Positions 16,201-25,049 of a stretch of 64,000 bases of DNA are shown here, piece after piece. The position numbers and the translations under genes are program-made. The notes under the pieces were generated by a model that was not told the DNA's origin, searched no databases, and saw only the letters and a program-made list of their open reading frames with translations. The first letter of the stretch is position 1. Each line of letters starts with the position of its first letter. Source of the stretch: Streptomyces clavifer (GTDB lineage Bacteria; Actinomycetota; Actinomycetes; Streptomycetales; Streptomycetaceae); the NCBI GenBank assembly GCA_014651175.1, contig BMWJ01000007.1, forward strand, positions 458,791 to 522,790, given 5' to 3'.

Positions 16201-17685
16201 CTACAGCAGGCCCGTCGACCGGGCACATTCACGCACCGTGGCCATGTCGCTGAACGGGCGCAGCTCGTCGCCGACGATCTGATGCGGCTCACTGCCCTTG
16301 CCTGCGATCAGCACGATGTCGTCCGGGCCTGCCTCGGACAGGGCGTAGCCGATCGCCCGGCGGCGGTCGGCACACCGTTCGAACGGGGTGCCGGTCGCCT
16401 CGATGCCCGGGGCGACGTCGTCCAGGATGGCCTCGGGGTCCTCGTGGCGCGGATTGTCCGAGGTGAGGACGCACAGGTCGGAGTAGGTACCGGCGATCGT
16501 TCCCATCTCGGCCCGTTTGGTGGTGTCCCTGTCCCCTCCGCAGCCGAAGACGGTGATGACCCGGCCTCGTGCGAAGCCCCGGATGGTACTGAGGACCTTG
16601 TCCAGGGAGTCCGGGGAGTGGGCGTAGTCCACGATCACTGAGGTGCCCTGCGCCGTCGTCAGGCGTTCGAACCTGCCGGGGATCTGCGGCATCCGTTCGA
16701 GCGCGGCGACGAGTCCGGCCAGGTCGTGGCCCAGCCGGTGGCAGGCCGCGACCGTGGCGAGGGCGTTGGCCACCGAGAACCTGCCCGGTGAGGGGATCGC
16801 CGCCGGGTACTTGCGGCCTTCGTGGTGCAGGGTGAACCGGGTGCCCGAGGCGTCAACGGTCAGGTCGGTGGCCCGGTAGTCGGCCTCGGTGTCGAGCGCG
16901 TACGTGGTCACCGCGCCAGGCATCATCGTCCGGATGGAGGCGCCCACGGGATCGTCCGCGTTGACGACGGCGTGTCGGCACAACCCCTGGAAGAGCCGGA
17001 GCTTGGCGTCGCGGTAGTGCTCCATGGTGCCGTGGTCGTCCAGGTGGTCCTGGCTCAGATTGGTGAACACCCCGACGTCGACGAAGGTGCGGTCCACCCG
17101 GTGCGTCAGCAGGCCCATCGACGTGGCCTCCAGCACCACGCTGCCCACGCCGCGGTCCCGCATGCACCCCAACAGGTACTGCAGGTCGGGCGATTCCGGT
17201 GTGGTCAGCACCGACTGCGGCATCGGAATCAGCTCGTCGCCGATCCGGCTGCCGGCCGTGCCGATCACCCCGGCCTTCACGCCCTCGGAGATCCGCAGCA
17301 CGGACTCGACCATGTACGAGACCGAGGTCTTCCCGTTGGTGCCGGTGACGGCCACCACGTCCATCTGCCGTCCCGGCTCGCCGAAGTAGCGCGAGGCGAG
17401 GACCGCGGCCGCCGTACGGGTGTCCGGGACGCGAACGACACAGACGCCCTCCTGCACCGTGGGCAGTACGCAGCTGTCGTCCACGACGACGGCGGCCGCA
17501 CCCCGGGCGATGGCCGGCGCCACCGCGTCGGGGCCGCCCTCCAGGTGCCCGGGCACCGCGATGAACAGCGATCCCGGTACGACCCGGTCCGCGTCGAAGG
17601 TCGTCCCCGCGGTGATCCACGTCGTGTCCGGGTCGCCCCGGAGGGTGTGGTGGGCCTCCCCGGTCAGCAGCTCGCTCAGCTTCAA
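16201..17685 (-). CDS. MurE-like UDP-MurNAc-tripeptide ligase, solitary paralogue
   Basis: A 494-residue Mur ligase. It has the MurE N-terminal domain, the ATP loop VTGTNGKTS, the carbamoylated-lysine region and C-terminal DNPRHEDP, which in meso-diaminopimelate-adding MurE enzymes recognises the amino acid. The expected reaction is ATP-driven addition of diaminopimelate (LL- in Streptomyces) to UDP-MurNAc-L-Ala-D-Glu. It is not in the division and cell wall (dcw) cluster, so it is probably a second copy; such copies can serve special peptidoglycan or secondary metabolism. It starts with TTG at 17685 after GAAGGGA. Confidence 0.85.
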   Translation of the reverse strand: MKLSELLTGEAHHTLRGDPDTTWITAGTTFDADRVVPGSLFIAVPGHLEGGPDAVAPAIARGAAAVVVDDSCVLPTVQEGVCVVRVPDTRTAAAVLASRYFGEPGRQMDVVAVTGTNGKTSVSYMVESVLRISEGVKAGVIGTAGSRIGDELIPMPQSVLTTPESPDLQYLLGCMRDRGVGSVVLEATSMGLLTHRVDRTFVDVGVFTNLSQDHLDDHGTMEHYRDAKLRLFQGLCRHAVVNADDPVGASIRTMMPGAVTTYALDTEADYRATDLTVDASGTRFTLHHEGRKYPAAIPSPGRFSVANALATVAACHRLGHDLAGLVAALERMPQIPGRFERLTTAQGTSVIVDYAHSPDSLDKVLSTIRGFARGRVITVFGCGGDRDTTKRAEMGTIAGTYSDLCVLTSDNPRHEDPEAILDDVAPGIEATGTPFERCADRRRAIGYALSEAGPDDIVLIAGKGSEPHQIVGDELRPFSDMATVRECARSTGLL

Positions 17686-17884
17686 GTTGATCCCTTCGAA
17701 GGGCTGGGGCCGCGGGCGGCCGTCGCCGGAGCACAGCGCCGGCGGTACGCCGGGGCTGCGGTGGTGAAGTGGAGCGCGTGCGATGCCCGATGTGCCGGGT
17801 GATGCGTGGAGGTGCCGCGCGCCGGACGGCGGCAGTGTCAGCGGGACGGGGCAGTGCCCCGGTCACGGGAACCGCTGAAGATCG

Positions 17885-17977
17885 CTAGCCGTGCCCGTGC
17901 AGGGCGGTGCGGCAGTTCGCGGGCGCGCCGAGGACTGCCTGGTGCAGGCAGGTCCCGGGACCACTGATGCGGCGCAT
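17885..17977 (-). CDS. Possible 30-residue peptide, function unknown
   Basis: An ATG frame of 30 residues (ends CRTALHGHG) with two Cys and three His, stop TAG. There is no ribosome site; TACACT eight bases before the ATG could be the -10 of a leaderless transcript. It lies in the 332-base gap between the MurE-like gene (start 17685) and the ABC ATPase stop (18018). It could be a leader peptide, or chance. No other feature is seen in that gap. Confidence 0.25.
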   Translation of the reverse strand: MRRISGPGTCLHQAVLGAPANCRTALHGHG

Positions 17978-18017
17978 GGGCCGAGTGTACGTCCGTATGG
18001 ATGGTCCGGATTCCGCT

Positions 18018-19562
18018 TCAGGGGCGGACGGCGGATCCCCGGCGCGTGGAGGCCCTGAGCAGGGCGACGGTGAACGGGTGCCGCGGAGCGGTCAGGATCT
18101 GTTCCCTGTCCCCCACTTCCACCACCTCGCCGCCGTCCAGGACGGCGATGCGCGTGGCCGGGGCGGCGGTGTCCAGGTCGTGCGTGATCAGCACGACACA
18201 GAGCCCGTCCCGCTGCCGGACCAGCACGGTGAGCAGATCCAGCAGGGAGCGCCGGGTGACCGGATCGAGCCCGGAGGTGATCTCGTCGCACACCAGTACC
18301 CGGGGGCGGGCCAGGAGGGCCCGGGCGAGGGCGGCACGCTGGAGCTCGCCGCCGGACAGCAGGCCGGGAAGCCTGCGGACGAGGTCGTCGCCCAGTCCGA
18401 GGTCCGCCAGGGTCCGCCGGGCCTCCGCCGTCGCCTCCTCCCGGCCGGCACCGCGCAGCCGCACCGCTGTGCGCGCCACCTGGTCCAGGACCGGACGGTG
18501 TCCGTCGAACGCGGCCCGGGCGTCCTGGAAGACGTACTGCACGGCCGCGAGCTGCTCCCGGCTCCTGTCGCGCAGGCTGCGGGGCAGCGGTTCGCCGTCG
18601 AGCAGGACCTGTCCCCGGTGGTCGCGGTGGAGTCCGGCGAGGCACCGCGCGAGGGTGGTCTTGCCGCTGCCCGAGCGCCCTACGACGGCCAGGCATTCGC
18701 CCGTACGGAGGGTGAGCCCGGCCACCCGCAGTACGGGGACCCGGCTGCCGCCGGCCCCGTGGTGGGCGACGAGCCCGTCGACGCGCAGCACCTCCGTGCC
18801 GGCACGCCCCTCCTCCGCGTACGGCACGGTCCGGGGCTCGGCGAGGAGTTCCCGGGTCCACGGGTGCACGGGGTTCTCCAGGACCTTGTGCGCGGGGCCC
18901 TTCTCCACCACGCGCCCGCCGCGCATGACCACCACCTCGTCGGCGAGCTCCCGTACGACGTCGAGGTCGTGGCTCAGCAGGAGGACGGCGATGCCCCTGC
19001 GCGCCACCGAGGCCAGCTGGTCGACGACACGGCGCTTGGTCAGGGCGTCCTGCCCGGTGGTGGGTTCGTCCGCGACGAGGACGCGGGCACCGAGCAGCAG
19101 GGCCTGTGCGAGGACGACGCGCTGCTGCTGGCCACCGGACAGCTGGTGCGGGTACCGGCGCAGCAGTTCGGCGGCGTCGGGAAGCTGCGCGTCCGCGAGC
19201 GCCTCGGCCACACGCTGCCGAGCCGCCGCGCGACGCCGCGTGCGGGGCAGGTCCCGCACCTGCTGCCGTGCCATGTCGCGCAGCAGGGCGCCGACGCGCC
19301 GGGCCGGGTTGAGGACGGACGCGGGGTGCTGGGGGATGAAGCCGATCCTGCCGTGGACCACCACCTCCCCCGTGACCCGGGCTCCCGCGGGGTACTCGCC
19401 GAGCAGGGCGAGACCGGTGGTCGTCTTGCCGCTGCCGGAGGCGCCGACCAGCGCGGTCACGGTGCCGGGCCGGATACGGAGGCCGACCCGGTCGACGAGC
19501 ACCTGTCCGTCGACCTCGACGGTCAGCCCGTCGATGTCGGCGAGCACGGGGTCCTGCTTCAT
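18018..19562 (-). CDS. Fused dipeptide/metallophore ABC transporter ATPase (two domains)
   Basis: A 514-residue protein carrying two complete ABC ATPase domains, equal to DppD plus DppF (or CntD plus CntF) joined. Domain 1 (about 1-250): Walker A GASGSGKTT, signature LSGGQQQ, Walker B VLVADEPTTG. Domain 2 (about 260-500): Walker A GRSGSGKTT, signature LSGGELQ, Walker B VLVCDEITSG. It powers the two permeases encoded just upstream in the transcript. The ATG overlaps the previous stop by 4 bases, and it is the last gene of the ten-gene run. Confidence 0.92.
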   Translation of the reverse strand: MKQDPVLADIDGLTVEVDGQVLVDRVGLRIRPGTVTALVGASGSGKTTTGLALLGEYPAGARVTGEVVVHGRIGFIPQHPASVLNPARRVGALLRDMARQQVRDLPRTRRRAAARQRVAEALADAQLPDAAELLRRYPHQLSGGQQQRVVLAQALLLGARVLVADEPTTGQDALTKRRVVDQLASVARRGIAVLLLSHDLDVVRELADEVVVMRGGRVVEKGPAHKVLENPVHPWTRELLAEPRTVPYAEEGRAGTEVLRVDGLVAHHGAGGSRVPVLRVAGLTLRTGECLAVVGRSGSGKTTLARCLAGLHRDHRGQVLLDGEPLPRSLRDRSREQLAAVQYVFQDARAAFDGHRPVLDQVARTAVRLRGAGREEATAEARRTLADLGLGDDLVRRLPGLLSGGELQRAALARALLARPRVLVCDEITSGLDPVTRRSLLDLLTVLVRQRDGLCVVLITHDLDTAAPATRIAVLDGGEVVEVGDREQILTAPRHPFTVALLRASTRRGSAVRP

Positions 19563-20428
19563 GGACGTCTGCCTTTCCGGGGCGGTACGGGGGCGCGCGG
19601 GGCCGGTTCGCTCCGGACGCGGTCACGCGGGGTGCGGCCGGCCGGGGCACGGTGCTCCATGGCCGCGTCGACGAGCAGATTGCTGCCCATGGTCAGCGCG
19701 ACGATGAGCAGGGCCGGCACGACGACCGCCCAGGGCTGGATGAACAGCCCGGCCCGGTTGCGGTCGACCATCACGGCCCAGTCGGAGGCGTCGGGGGCGA
19801 CCCCGATGCCGAGGAACGCGGCGGTGGCCACCAGGTAGAGCGCTCCGGTCAGCCGGATCCCCGCGTCGGCGGCCAGGGTCCGCAGGATGGACCGCCCTAC
19901 GTAGCCGACGGCCAGCCGCCACCAGCTCTCGCCCTGCATCCGCAGCGCCTCCACGGCCGGCCGGGAGGCGGCCTCCGCGGCCGCCGCGCGCACGATGCGG
20001 GCGGCGTCCGGGACGGAGACGAGGGCGACGAGCAGAGCGAGTCCGACGGCACCGGGCGGAAAGGCCGCGGCGACCAGCAGGAGCATGAGCAGCGAGGGCA
20101 CGGCGAGCAGCACGTCCAGCGGCCGCATCAGGGTTTCCTCCAGCCACCTGCGGTGGGTGAGGGCGCTGACGAGCCCGACCGGCAGGGCGACGAGATAGGC
20201 GAGGGCCGTGGCGGCGAGCGCGACCAGGACCACGGGCCGGCCGCCGAGCAGCACCTGGTCCAGGACGTCACGGCCGACGAAGTCCGTGCCGAGCCAGTGG
20301 CCGCCGCCCGGGGTGAAGGAGGCGGCGCGGGCCCCGGGTTCGCCCACGAAGAAGGGACCGAGCACGGCCAGGGCGAGCGGCACCCCTGCGACGGCCGCCC
20401 CGGCCGCATACCTCCCCGGACGCTTCAC
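19559..20428 (-). CDS. ABC transporter permease, DppC/OppC type
   Basis: A 289-residue permease with six membrane segments and the DppC hallmarks GTDFVGRDVLDQVLLG near the N terminus and the E-A-x6-G EAA-like loop (EALRMQGESWWRLAV). The start is GTG at 20428, overlapping the upstream permease stop by GTGA; the longer open frame upstream is only the shadow of that gene. The last 40 residues are Arg/Pro-rich and extra to the fold. It forms the inner-membrane channel with the next permease. Confidence 0.9.
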   Translation of the reverse strand: MKRPGRYAAGAAVAGVPLALAVLGPFFVGEPGARAASFTPGGGHWLGTDFVGRDVLDQVLLGGRPVVLVALAATALAYLVALPVGLVSALTHRRWLEETLMRPLDVLLAVPSLLMLLLVAAAFPPGAVGLALLVALVSVPDAARIVRAAAAEAASRPAVEALRMQGESWWRLAVGYVGRSILRTLAADAGIRLTGALYLVATAAFLGIGVAPDASDWAVMVDRNRAGLFIQPWAVVVPALLIVALTMGSNLLVDAAMEHRAPAGRTPRDRVRSEPAPRAPVPPRKGRRP

Positions 20429-21378
20429 GCCGCCACCCCCGACCTCGGTGCGAGGCGGTGGGTGACGAGGTCGGCGCCGAGGTTGAGGACGACGGTGGCG
20501 AGGCCGAAGACCACGGCCAGCCCCTGCACCACGGGGATGTCGCGGTCCGCCACCGCGTTCATGAGGACGGTGCCGAGTCCGGGGATCACGAAGAGTGCCT
20601 CCACGACGACGACGCCGCACAGCAGCCAGTCGACGGTGCGAGCGAGCTGCTGGGTGGCGGGGGCGAGGGCGTTGGGCAGGGCGTGGGCGTAACGGACGCG
20701 GAAGCCGGGGATCCCGTACCGCTGTGCGTGGGCGGTGTACGGGGCGGCGAGCGCGTCGATCATTCCGGCGCGCACCAGCCGTGACAGGGAGCAGACCGGC
20801 CGCGCCAGCAGCACCAGGACGGGCAGGACGAGTGCGGCCGGATGGGCGAGAAGGTCGGTTCCGTAGCCGACCGCGGTCGGCGGGAACCAGCCGAGCCGCA
20901 GGGCGAAGACGGTCACCAGCAGGACTCCGAGGGCGAATTCGGGGACGGCGTAGACCCCCAGGGTCGCCGAGCTGATCAGCCGGTCCGTGAACCGCCCTTC
21001 CCGGCGGGCGGCGAGGACCCCCAGGCCGACCCCGACGGGTACCAGGAGCAGCACCGTGACGGTCGCGAGGAGCACGGTGGGCCCGAAACCGTCCGCGAGG
21101 AAGCCGGACACGGGACGGCCCGAGGCGAGGGAGGTCCCGAAGTCGCCGTGCAGCAGCCCTCCGACCCACTCCCCCAGCCTGATGTGGGCGGGCCGGTCGA
21201 GTCCCATCGCCTCACGGACGGCCGCGATGCGTTCCGGGTCGGGCTGGTCGCCGGCGAAGGCCACGGCGGCGTCGCCCGGCAGCGCCTCGGTGAGCACGAA
21301 GACCAGCAGCACGACCGCCACGGTCTGTGCCACGCCGAGGAGCAGCCGCCGGGCGATCCAGGAACGCAGTCCGCTCAC
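20425..21378 (-). CDS. ABC transporter permease, DppB/OppB type
   Basis: A 317-residue permease of the DppB type: an N-terminal membrane helix (LLLGVAQTVAVVLLVFVLTEALPGD) followed by the G-D-x5-E-x-I-x-x-x-R-E-x-x-G-L-D segment usual for this family (ERIAAVREAMGLDRP), then five more membrane spans. GTG at 21378 overlaps the binding-protein stop by 4 bases. Pairs with the DppC-type permease. Confidence 0.9.
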   Translation of the reverse strand: MSGLRSWIARRLLLGVAQTVAVVLLVFVLTEALPGDAAVAFAGDQPDPERIAAVREAMGLDRPAHIRLGEWVGGLLHGDFGTSLASGRPVSGFLADGFGPTVLLATVTVLLLVPVGVGLGVLAARREGRFTDRLISSATLGVYAVPEFALGVLLVTVFALRLGWFPPTAVGYGTDLLAHPAALVLPVLVLLARPVCSLSRLVRAGMIDALAAPYTAHAQRYGIPGFRVRYAHALPNALAPATQQLARTVDWLLCGVVVVEALFVIPGLGTVLMNAVADRDIPVVQGLAVVFGLATVVLNLGADLVTHRLAPRSGVAA

Positions 21379-22970
21379 GCCAGCCAGACCTTGTCGAAGC
21401 GCGCCCAGTCCAGGGTGTTGGCGGGCGCTTCGCGTGCGACGCCCCGGACTGAGGGCGCGACGCCCAGGATCCAGTCCCCGAAGCCCCAGACCAGGAAGCC
21501 GCCCTCGGCGTGCAGCCGGCGCTGCATCCGGCCGTAGAGCGCGCCCCGCTCCGCCTTGTCCTTGGTGGACTGGGCCTGCTGGTAGAGCGTGTCGAAGCCC
21601 TTGTCCTGCCACTTGGTGGCGTTGGTCGTGGAGTCGGTGAGGAGTCGCTGGGAGATGTGCGACTCGATGGGCATGGCCCCGGAGCGGTAGCAGCACAGGG
21701 TGCCGGAGTCGAGGATGTCCTTCCAGTAGGAGTCCTTGCTGCCCATCCGCACCTCGACGGTGACCCCGGCGCGGGCCGCCTGGTCGCGGAAGATGCCGGC
21801 CGCCTCGGTGAAGCCCGCCGCGACGGCCGAGGTGTCCAGGGTGACCTTCAGGCCTTCCGCGCCGGCCTGTTTCAGGAGGTGGCGGGCACGGTCGATGTCC
21901 TGTTCGCGCTGCGGGAGTTCGTCCGCGTAGTACTCGTATCCCTTGCCGAAGAGGTCGTTGCCGATCTCTCCCGCGCCGGAGAGGGCGCCGTCCACGAGTT
22001 CCTCGCGTCCGGCGATGTGGAAGAACGCCTCGCGCACCCGGGGGTCGTCGAAGGGCGGCCGGTCGGTCTTCATGGCGAAGGCCTGCATGGCGCTGTTCGG
22101 CAGCCGGACGATCTCGATGCTGCCGGCCTTCTCGTGGGCTCGGCCGGTGGCGGGGTTGAGCTCGTGCGCGTACTCGACCTGCCCGCCGAGAAGGGCGTTG
22201 ATCCGGGCGGACTCCTCGTTGGCTATGACGAATTCGAGCTCGTCGAGGTGCGGTGCGCCGTCCCAGTACTCCTCGTGACGGCGCAGGACGGTGGAGCGCC
22301 CGGGGGTGAAGGAGACGAAGCGGAAGGGTCCCGAACCGACCGGTCCGCTGTCGAACCCGGTGGCGCCCTCCGGCACGATGTAGGTGCCGAACGCGGCCAT
22401 GATGTTGGGGAATTCGGCCGTGGGCCGCTTCAGTACGAACTCCAGGGACCGCGCCCCGGTGGCACGGCTCGCCTTCAGGTCGATGGGTTCGAGGGACGCG
22501 CGGGCGCGGTACGCCTTCGCCGGGTCGGCGATGCGCCGGTAGCTGTACAGCACGTCGGCGGCGGTGACCGGCTTCCCGTCGTGGAAGCCGGCCTTCCGCA
22601 GGGTGACCGTCCAGCGGTCGAGCGCGGCGTTCGGCTCCCACCTCTCGGCCAGCCGCGGCTCCGCGGACAGGTCGGCACCGTAGTCGGCGAGCTTGTCGAA
22701 GAGGGCCTTGCTCCGGGCCGCGTCGGCGAAGAGGTTGCCCAGGTGCGGGTCCAGGGTCTCGCTCGCGCCGCCTCCGGCGAACGCGGCGCGCAGCCGGCCT
22801 CCGCGCTTCGGGACGCCGCCGTCCTTGCCGGCGTCCCTCGTGGCCGGACCGGAGCCGGAGCACCCGGCGAGTGCGAGTGCGCCGAGGCCGGCCGCGCCTC
22901 CTGCCGCCGCGAGGAAGCCGCGTCTGCGCAGGGCGGGGAAACGCGTCGACGAGTCAGTCGGATCGGACAC
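21375..22970 (-). CDS. Peptide/nickel-type substrate-binding lipoprotein
   Basis: A family 5 extracellular solute-binding protein of 531 residues. The N terminus has a twin-arginine-like run (RRRGFLAAAGG) and a lipobox ending LALAGC, so it is probably exported by Tat and lipid-anchored. Family 5 features: TLDPH, FHDGKPVTAADVLYSY, and FGTYIVPEG. GTG 22970 is chosen because AGGAGA lies six bases upstream; it overlaps the methyltransferase gene by 17 bases. Family members bind di/oligopeptides, nickel complexes or opine metallophores such as staphylopine. The Zur-like control of this operon favours a metal complex. Confidence 0.88.
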   Translation of the reverse strand: MSDPTDSSTRFPALRRRGFLAAAGGAAGLGALALAGCSGSGPATRDAGKDGGVPKRGGRLRAAFAGGGASETLDPHLGNLFADAARSKALFDKLADYGADLSAEPRLAERWEPNAALDRWTVTLRKAGFHDGKPVTAADVLYSYRRIADPAKAYRARASLEPIDLKASRATGARSLEFVLKRPTAEFPNIMAAFGTYIVPEGATGFDSGPVGSGPFRFVSFTPGRSTVLRRHEEYWDGAPHLDELEFVIANEESARINALLGGQVEYAHELNPATGRAHEKAGSIEIVRLPNSAMQAFAMKTDRPPFDDPRVREAFFHIAGREELVDGALSGAGEIGNDLFGKGYEYYADELPQREQDIDRARHLLKQAGAEGLKVTLDTSAVAAGFTEAAGIFRDQAARAGVTVEVRMGSKDSYWKDILDSGTLCCYRSGAMPIESHISQRLLTDSTTNATKWQDKGFDTLYQQAQSTKDKAERGALYGRMQRRLHAEGGFLVWGFGDWILGVAPSVRGVAREAPANTLDWARFDKVWLA

Positions 22971-23775
22971 AGTTGATCTCCTGTTGATGGGTGGAGCGGG
23001 CAACGAGGTGGAGCCGGTCGCCGTCGGCCTCGCTGCCCGGCACGGCGCCGGGCTGCCACGGTGGTTCGGTGCGCGGCCCCGGGCCGTCGTACAGACCGAG
23101 GACGTCGAAGCCGTGGCGGCCGAGGAAGTGGCGCAGTTCCTGGGGGAAGAGCAGCCGCCACGCGGACCGCTCCTCGACGGGCGGGGTGCCGTCGTCCGCG
23201 GTCCAGTTGCGGGTGCGCCGCAGGAGCTGGGCGCCGCGGTCCAGGTGCAGGACGGTGGTCGAGCGGTAGGTGGTGCCGTTCCAGGTGAAGGCGGAGACGG
23301 AGGGGGTGGCGGAAGGTTCGTCCCGGCCGAGGAAGTACGCGCCGCTGCGCATCTCCGCGACCAGCAGGCCGCCGGGCACCAGGGCGCGGCGGCAGGACGT
23401 CAGGAATCCGTCGAGCTGCTCGTTCGTGTGGCAGTACAACAGCGAACTGTCGAGGCACACCACGGCGTCGAAGGCCCGCTGTCCGAAATCGAACCCGCTG
23501 AGATCGGCCCGCGCGTAGACGGGTCCGGGGTGGTGGACGCGGGCATGGGCGAGCATCGTCGCGGAGAGGTCGGCGGCGGTGACCCGGCGTCCGGCGCGGT
23601 GGAGGAACGCGGCGTCGCGTCCGGTGCCGCAGCCGAGGTCCAGGACGGCGGGACCGCTCCCGTACCGCCGCAGGCAGTCCTCGGCCCAGCGCCCGGCGAG
23701 CTGTGCGGGGTCGGGGAAACGGGCCTCGTACAGCTCCGGGCGGTCGGTCAGCAGGTTTCCCTGCCTGCCCTTCAC
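22954..23775 (-). CDS. Class I SAM-dependent methyltransferase
   Basis: A 273-residue methyltransferase. The SAM site is clear: motif I VLDLGCGTGRDAAFL, acidic residue after strand 2 (VTAADLS), motif post-I and motif II (DAVVCLDSSL), then the usual PGGLLVAEMR. The substrate is unknown; in this operon it may methylate an amino or carboxyl group of the small molecule made by the ligase and PLP enzymes. GTG 23775 overlaps the MFS gene stop by GTGA. Confidence 0.88.
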   Translation of the reverse strand: MKGRQGNLLTDRPELYEARFPDPAQLAGRWAEDCLRRYGSGPAVLDLGCGTGRDAAFLHRAGRRVTAADLSATMLAHARVHHPGPVYARADLSGFDFGQRAFDAVVCLDSSLLYCHTNEQLDGFLTSCRRALVPGGLLVAEMRSGAYFLGRDEPSATPSVSAFTWNGTTYRSTTVLHLDRGAQLLRRTRNWTADDGTPPVEERSAWRLLFPQELRHFLGRHGFDVLGLYDGPGPRTEPPWQPGAVPGSEADGDRLHLVARSTHQQEINCVRSD

Positions 23776-25049
23776 GCCGTCACCGGTACGGGTGCGCGGT
23801 GTGCCGGGGGGAGGGTGCCGACGCGGTGCAGCCAGGTCACTCCGCCCGCGGAGGCGAGCCCGAGGAGCAGGCAGCAGGCCCAGGGCAGGAGCGCGACGGC
23901 ACTGCCCGCCCCGCCGCGTTGCGCCTCGTCCATGGCCCAGCCCACGGCCGTGTTGCCGACGGCGGCCACGACGCCGGAGACCGCGTAGAAGACGCCGAAG
24001 TACGTGCCCGTCAGCTCGGACCGGCCGAAACCCGGGATCAGCTCCATGACGAACGGCTGCGCGGTCATGATCCCCAGGTGGAGCAGGAGCGCACCGGCCA
24101 GTACGGGCAGGGCGCGCAGCACGGCGTCCAGGGGCCCGGCCGGAGGCGCGCCGGTCCCGGCGACCAGCATGGGCGGTACGAAGGCCAGCGCCATCAGGGC
24201 CAGTCCGGCGGCGATCCAGCACGCCCGGCTGCCGCGCCGCTTCAGCGCGCGGGTGAGACGGATCTGGAGGGTCAGGCCGGCGAGCGTGCCGACGAGGAAG
24301 ACGAGTCCGGCCGCGCCGTCCCAGCCGGTGGCCTGCCGCGCTCCGTCGGGGAGCAGCAGGTACAGCTGGTTCTCGAGGGTGAACATGCCGACCATGACCA
24401 GCGCGAACAGGACGAAGGCACGGTTGCCGGCGACCTCGCGCCAGTCCGCGACGACCGTGCCCCTGGCCGGTGGCACGTCCCTGGCGGGCAGCACCAGGGC
24501 CTGGGCGACGGTGAGGACGGCGAAGATTCCGGCCGCGGTGAGCGCGGAGGCACGGAAGTCGACGAGGAGCAGGGCACTGCCCAGGAGGGGGCCGATGAGG
24601 GCGCCGGTGGTCGCGAAGACCTGGAACAGCGCGAACGCCTCGGCCCTGCGCTCCTCCCCCGCCTCCTGCGCCAGGTAGGTGCGGACGGCGGGGTTGAACA
24701 GGGCCCCGGCCACTCCGCTGAGCACGGATGCGGCGAGCAGGACCGGCAGTCCGTCACCGAGGGCGAACAGGGCGAATCCCACGGTGCGTACCGCGCAGCC
24801 GGCGATGATGACGCCGCGGGCTCCGAGCCGGTCGGCGGCGGAGCCCCCTATGAGGAAGAGGCCCTGCTGGCTGAGGTTGCGTACGCCGAGCACGACGCCG
24901 ACGACGACGGCCGACATGCCCAGGTTGTCGCCGAGGTGGGTGGCGAGGTAGGGGATGAGCAGGTAGAAGCCGGTGTTGACGCCGAGTTGGTTGACCAGCA
25001 GGAGGCGGATGGCGAGCGGGAAGCTGCGGATCTCGTCCCAGGTCCTCAT
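23772..25049 (-). CDS. MFS transporter, putative exporter
   Basis: A 425-residue major facilitator protein with 12 predicted membrane helices. The loop 2-3 motif is seen as GGSAADRLGARGV and the symmetry-related elements at mid-protein. In staphylopine-type loci an MFS protein (CntI) exports the finished metallophore, and the place of this gene between synthesis and uptake genes suggests the same role. That role is inference. ATG overlaps the upstream stop by 4 bases. Confidence 0.88.
   Translation of the reverse strand: MRTWDEIRSFPLAIRLLLVNQLGVNTGFYLLIPYLATHLGDNLGMSAVVVGVVLGVRNLSQQGLFLIGGSAADRLGARGVIIAGCAVRTVGFALFALGDGLPVLLAASVLSGVAGALFNPAVRTYLAQEAGEERRAEAFALFQVFATTGALIGPLLGSALLLVDFRASALTAAGIFAVLTVAQALVLPARDVPPARGTVVADWREVAGNRAFVLFALVMVGMFTLENQLYLLLPDGARQATGWDGAAGLVFLVGTLAGLTLQIRLTRALKRRGSRACWIAAGLALMALAFVPPMLVAGTGAPPAGPLDAVLRALPVLAGALLLHLGIMTAQPFVMELIPGFGRSELTGTYFGVFYAVSGVVAAVGNTAVGWAMDEAQRGGAGSAVALLPWACCLLLGLASAGGVTWLHRVGTLPPAHRAPVPVTA

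Noticed and set aside
17907-19838. Plus-strand open frame of 643 codons opposite the ABC ATPase gene
   Set aside because: Shadow of the fused ATPase, which has both sets of Walker motifs.
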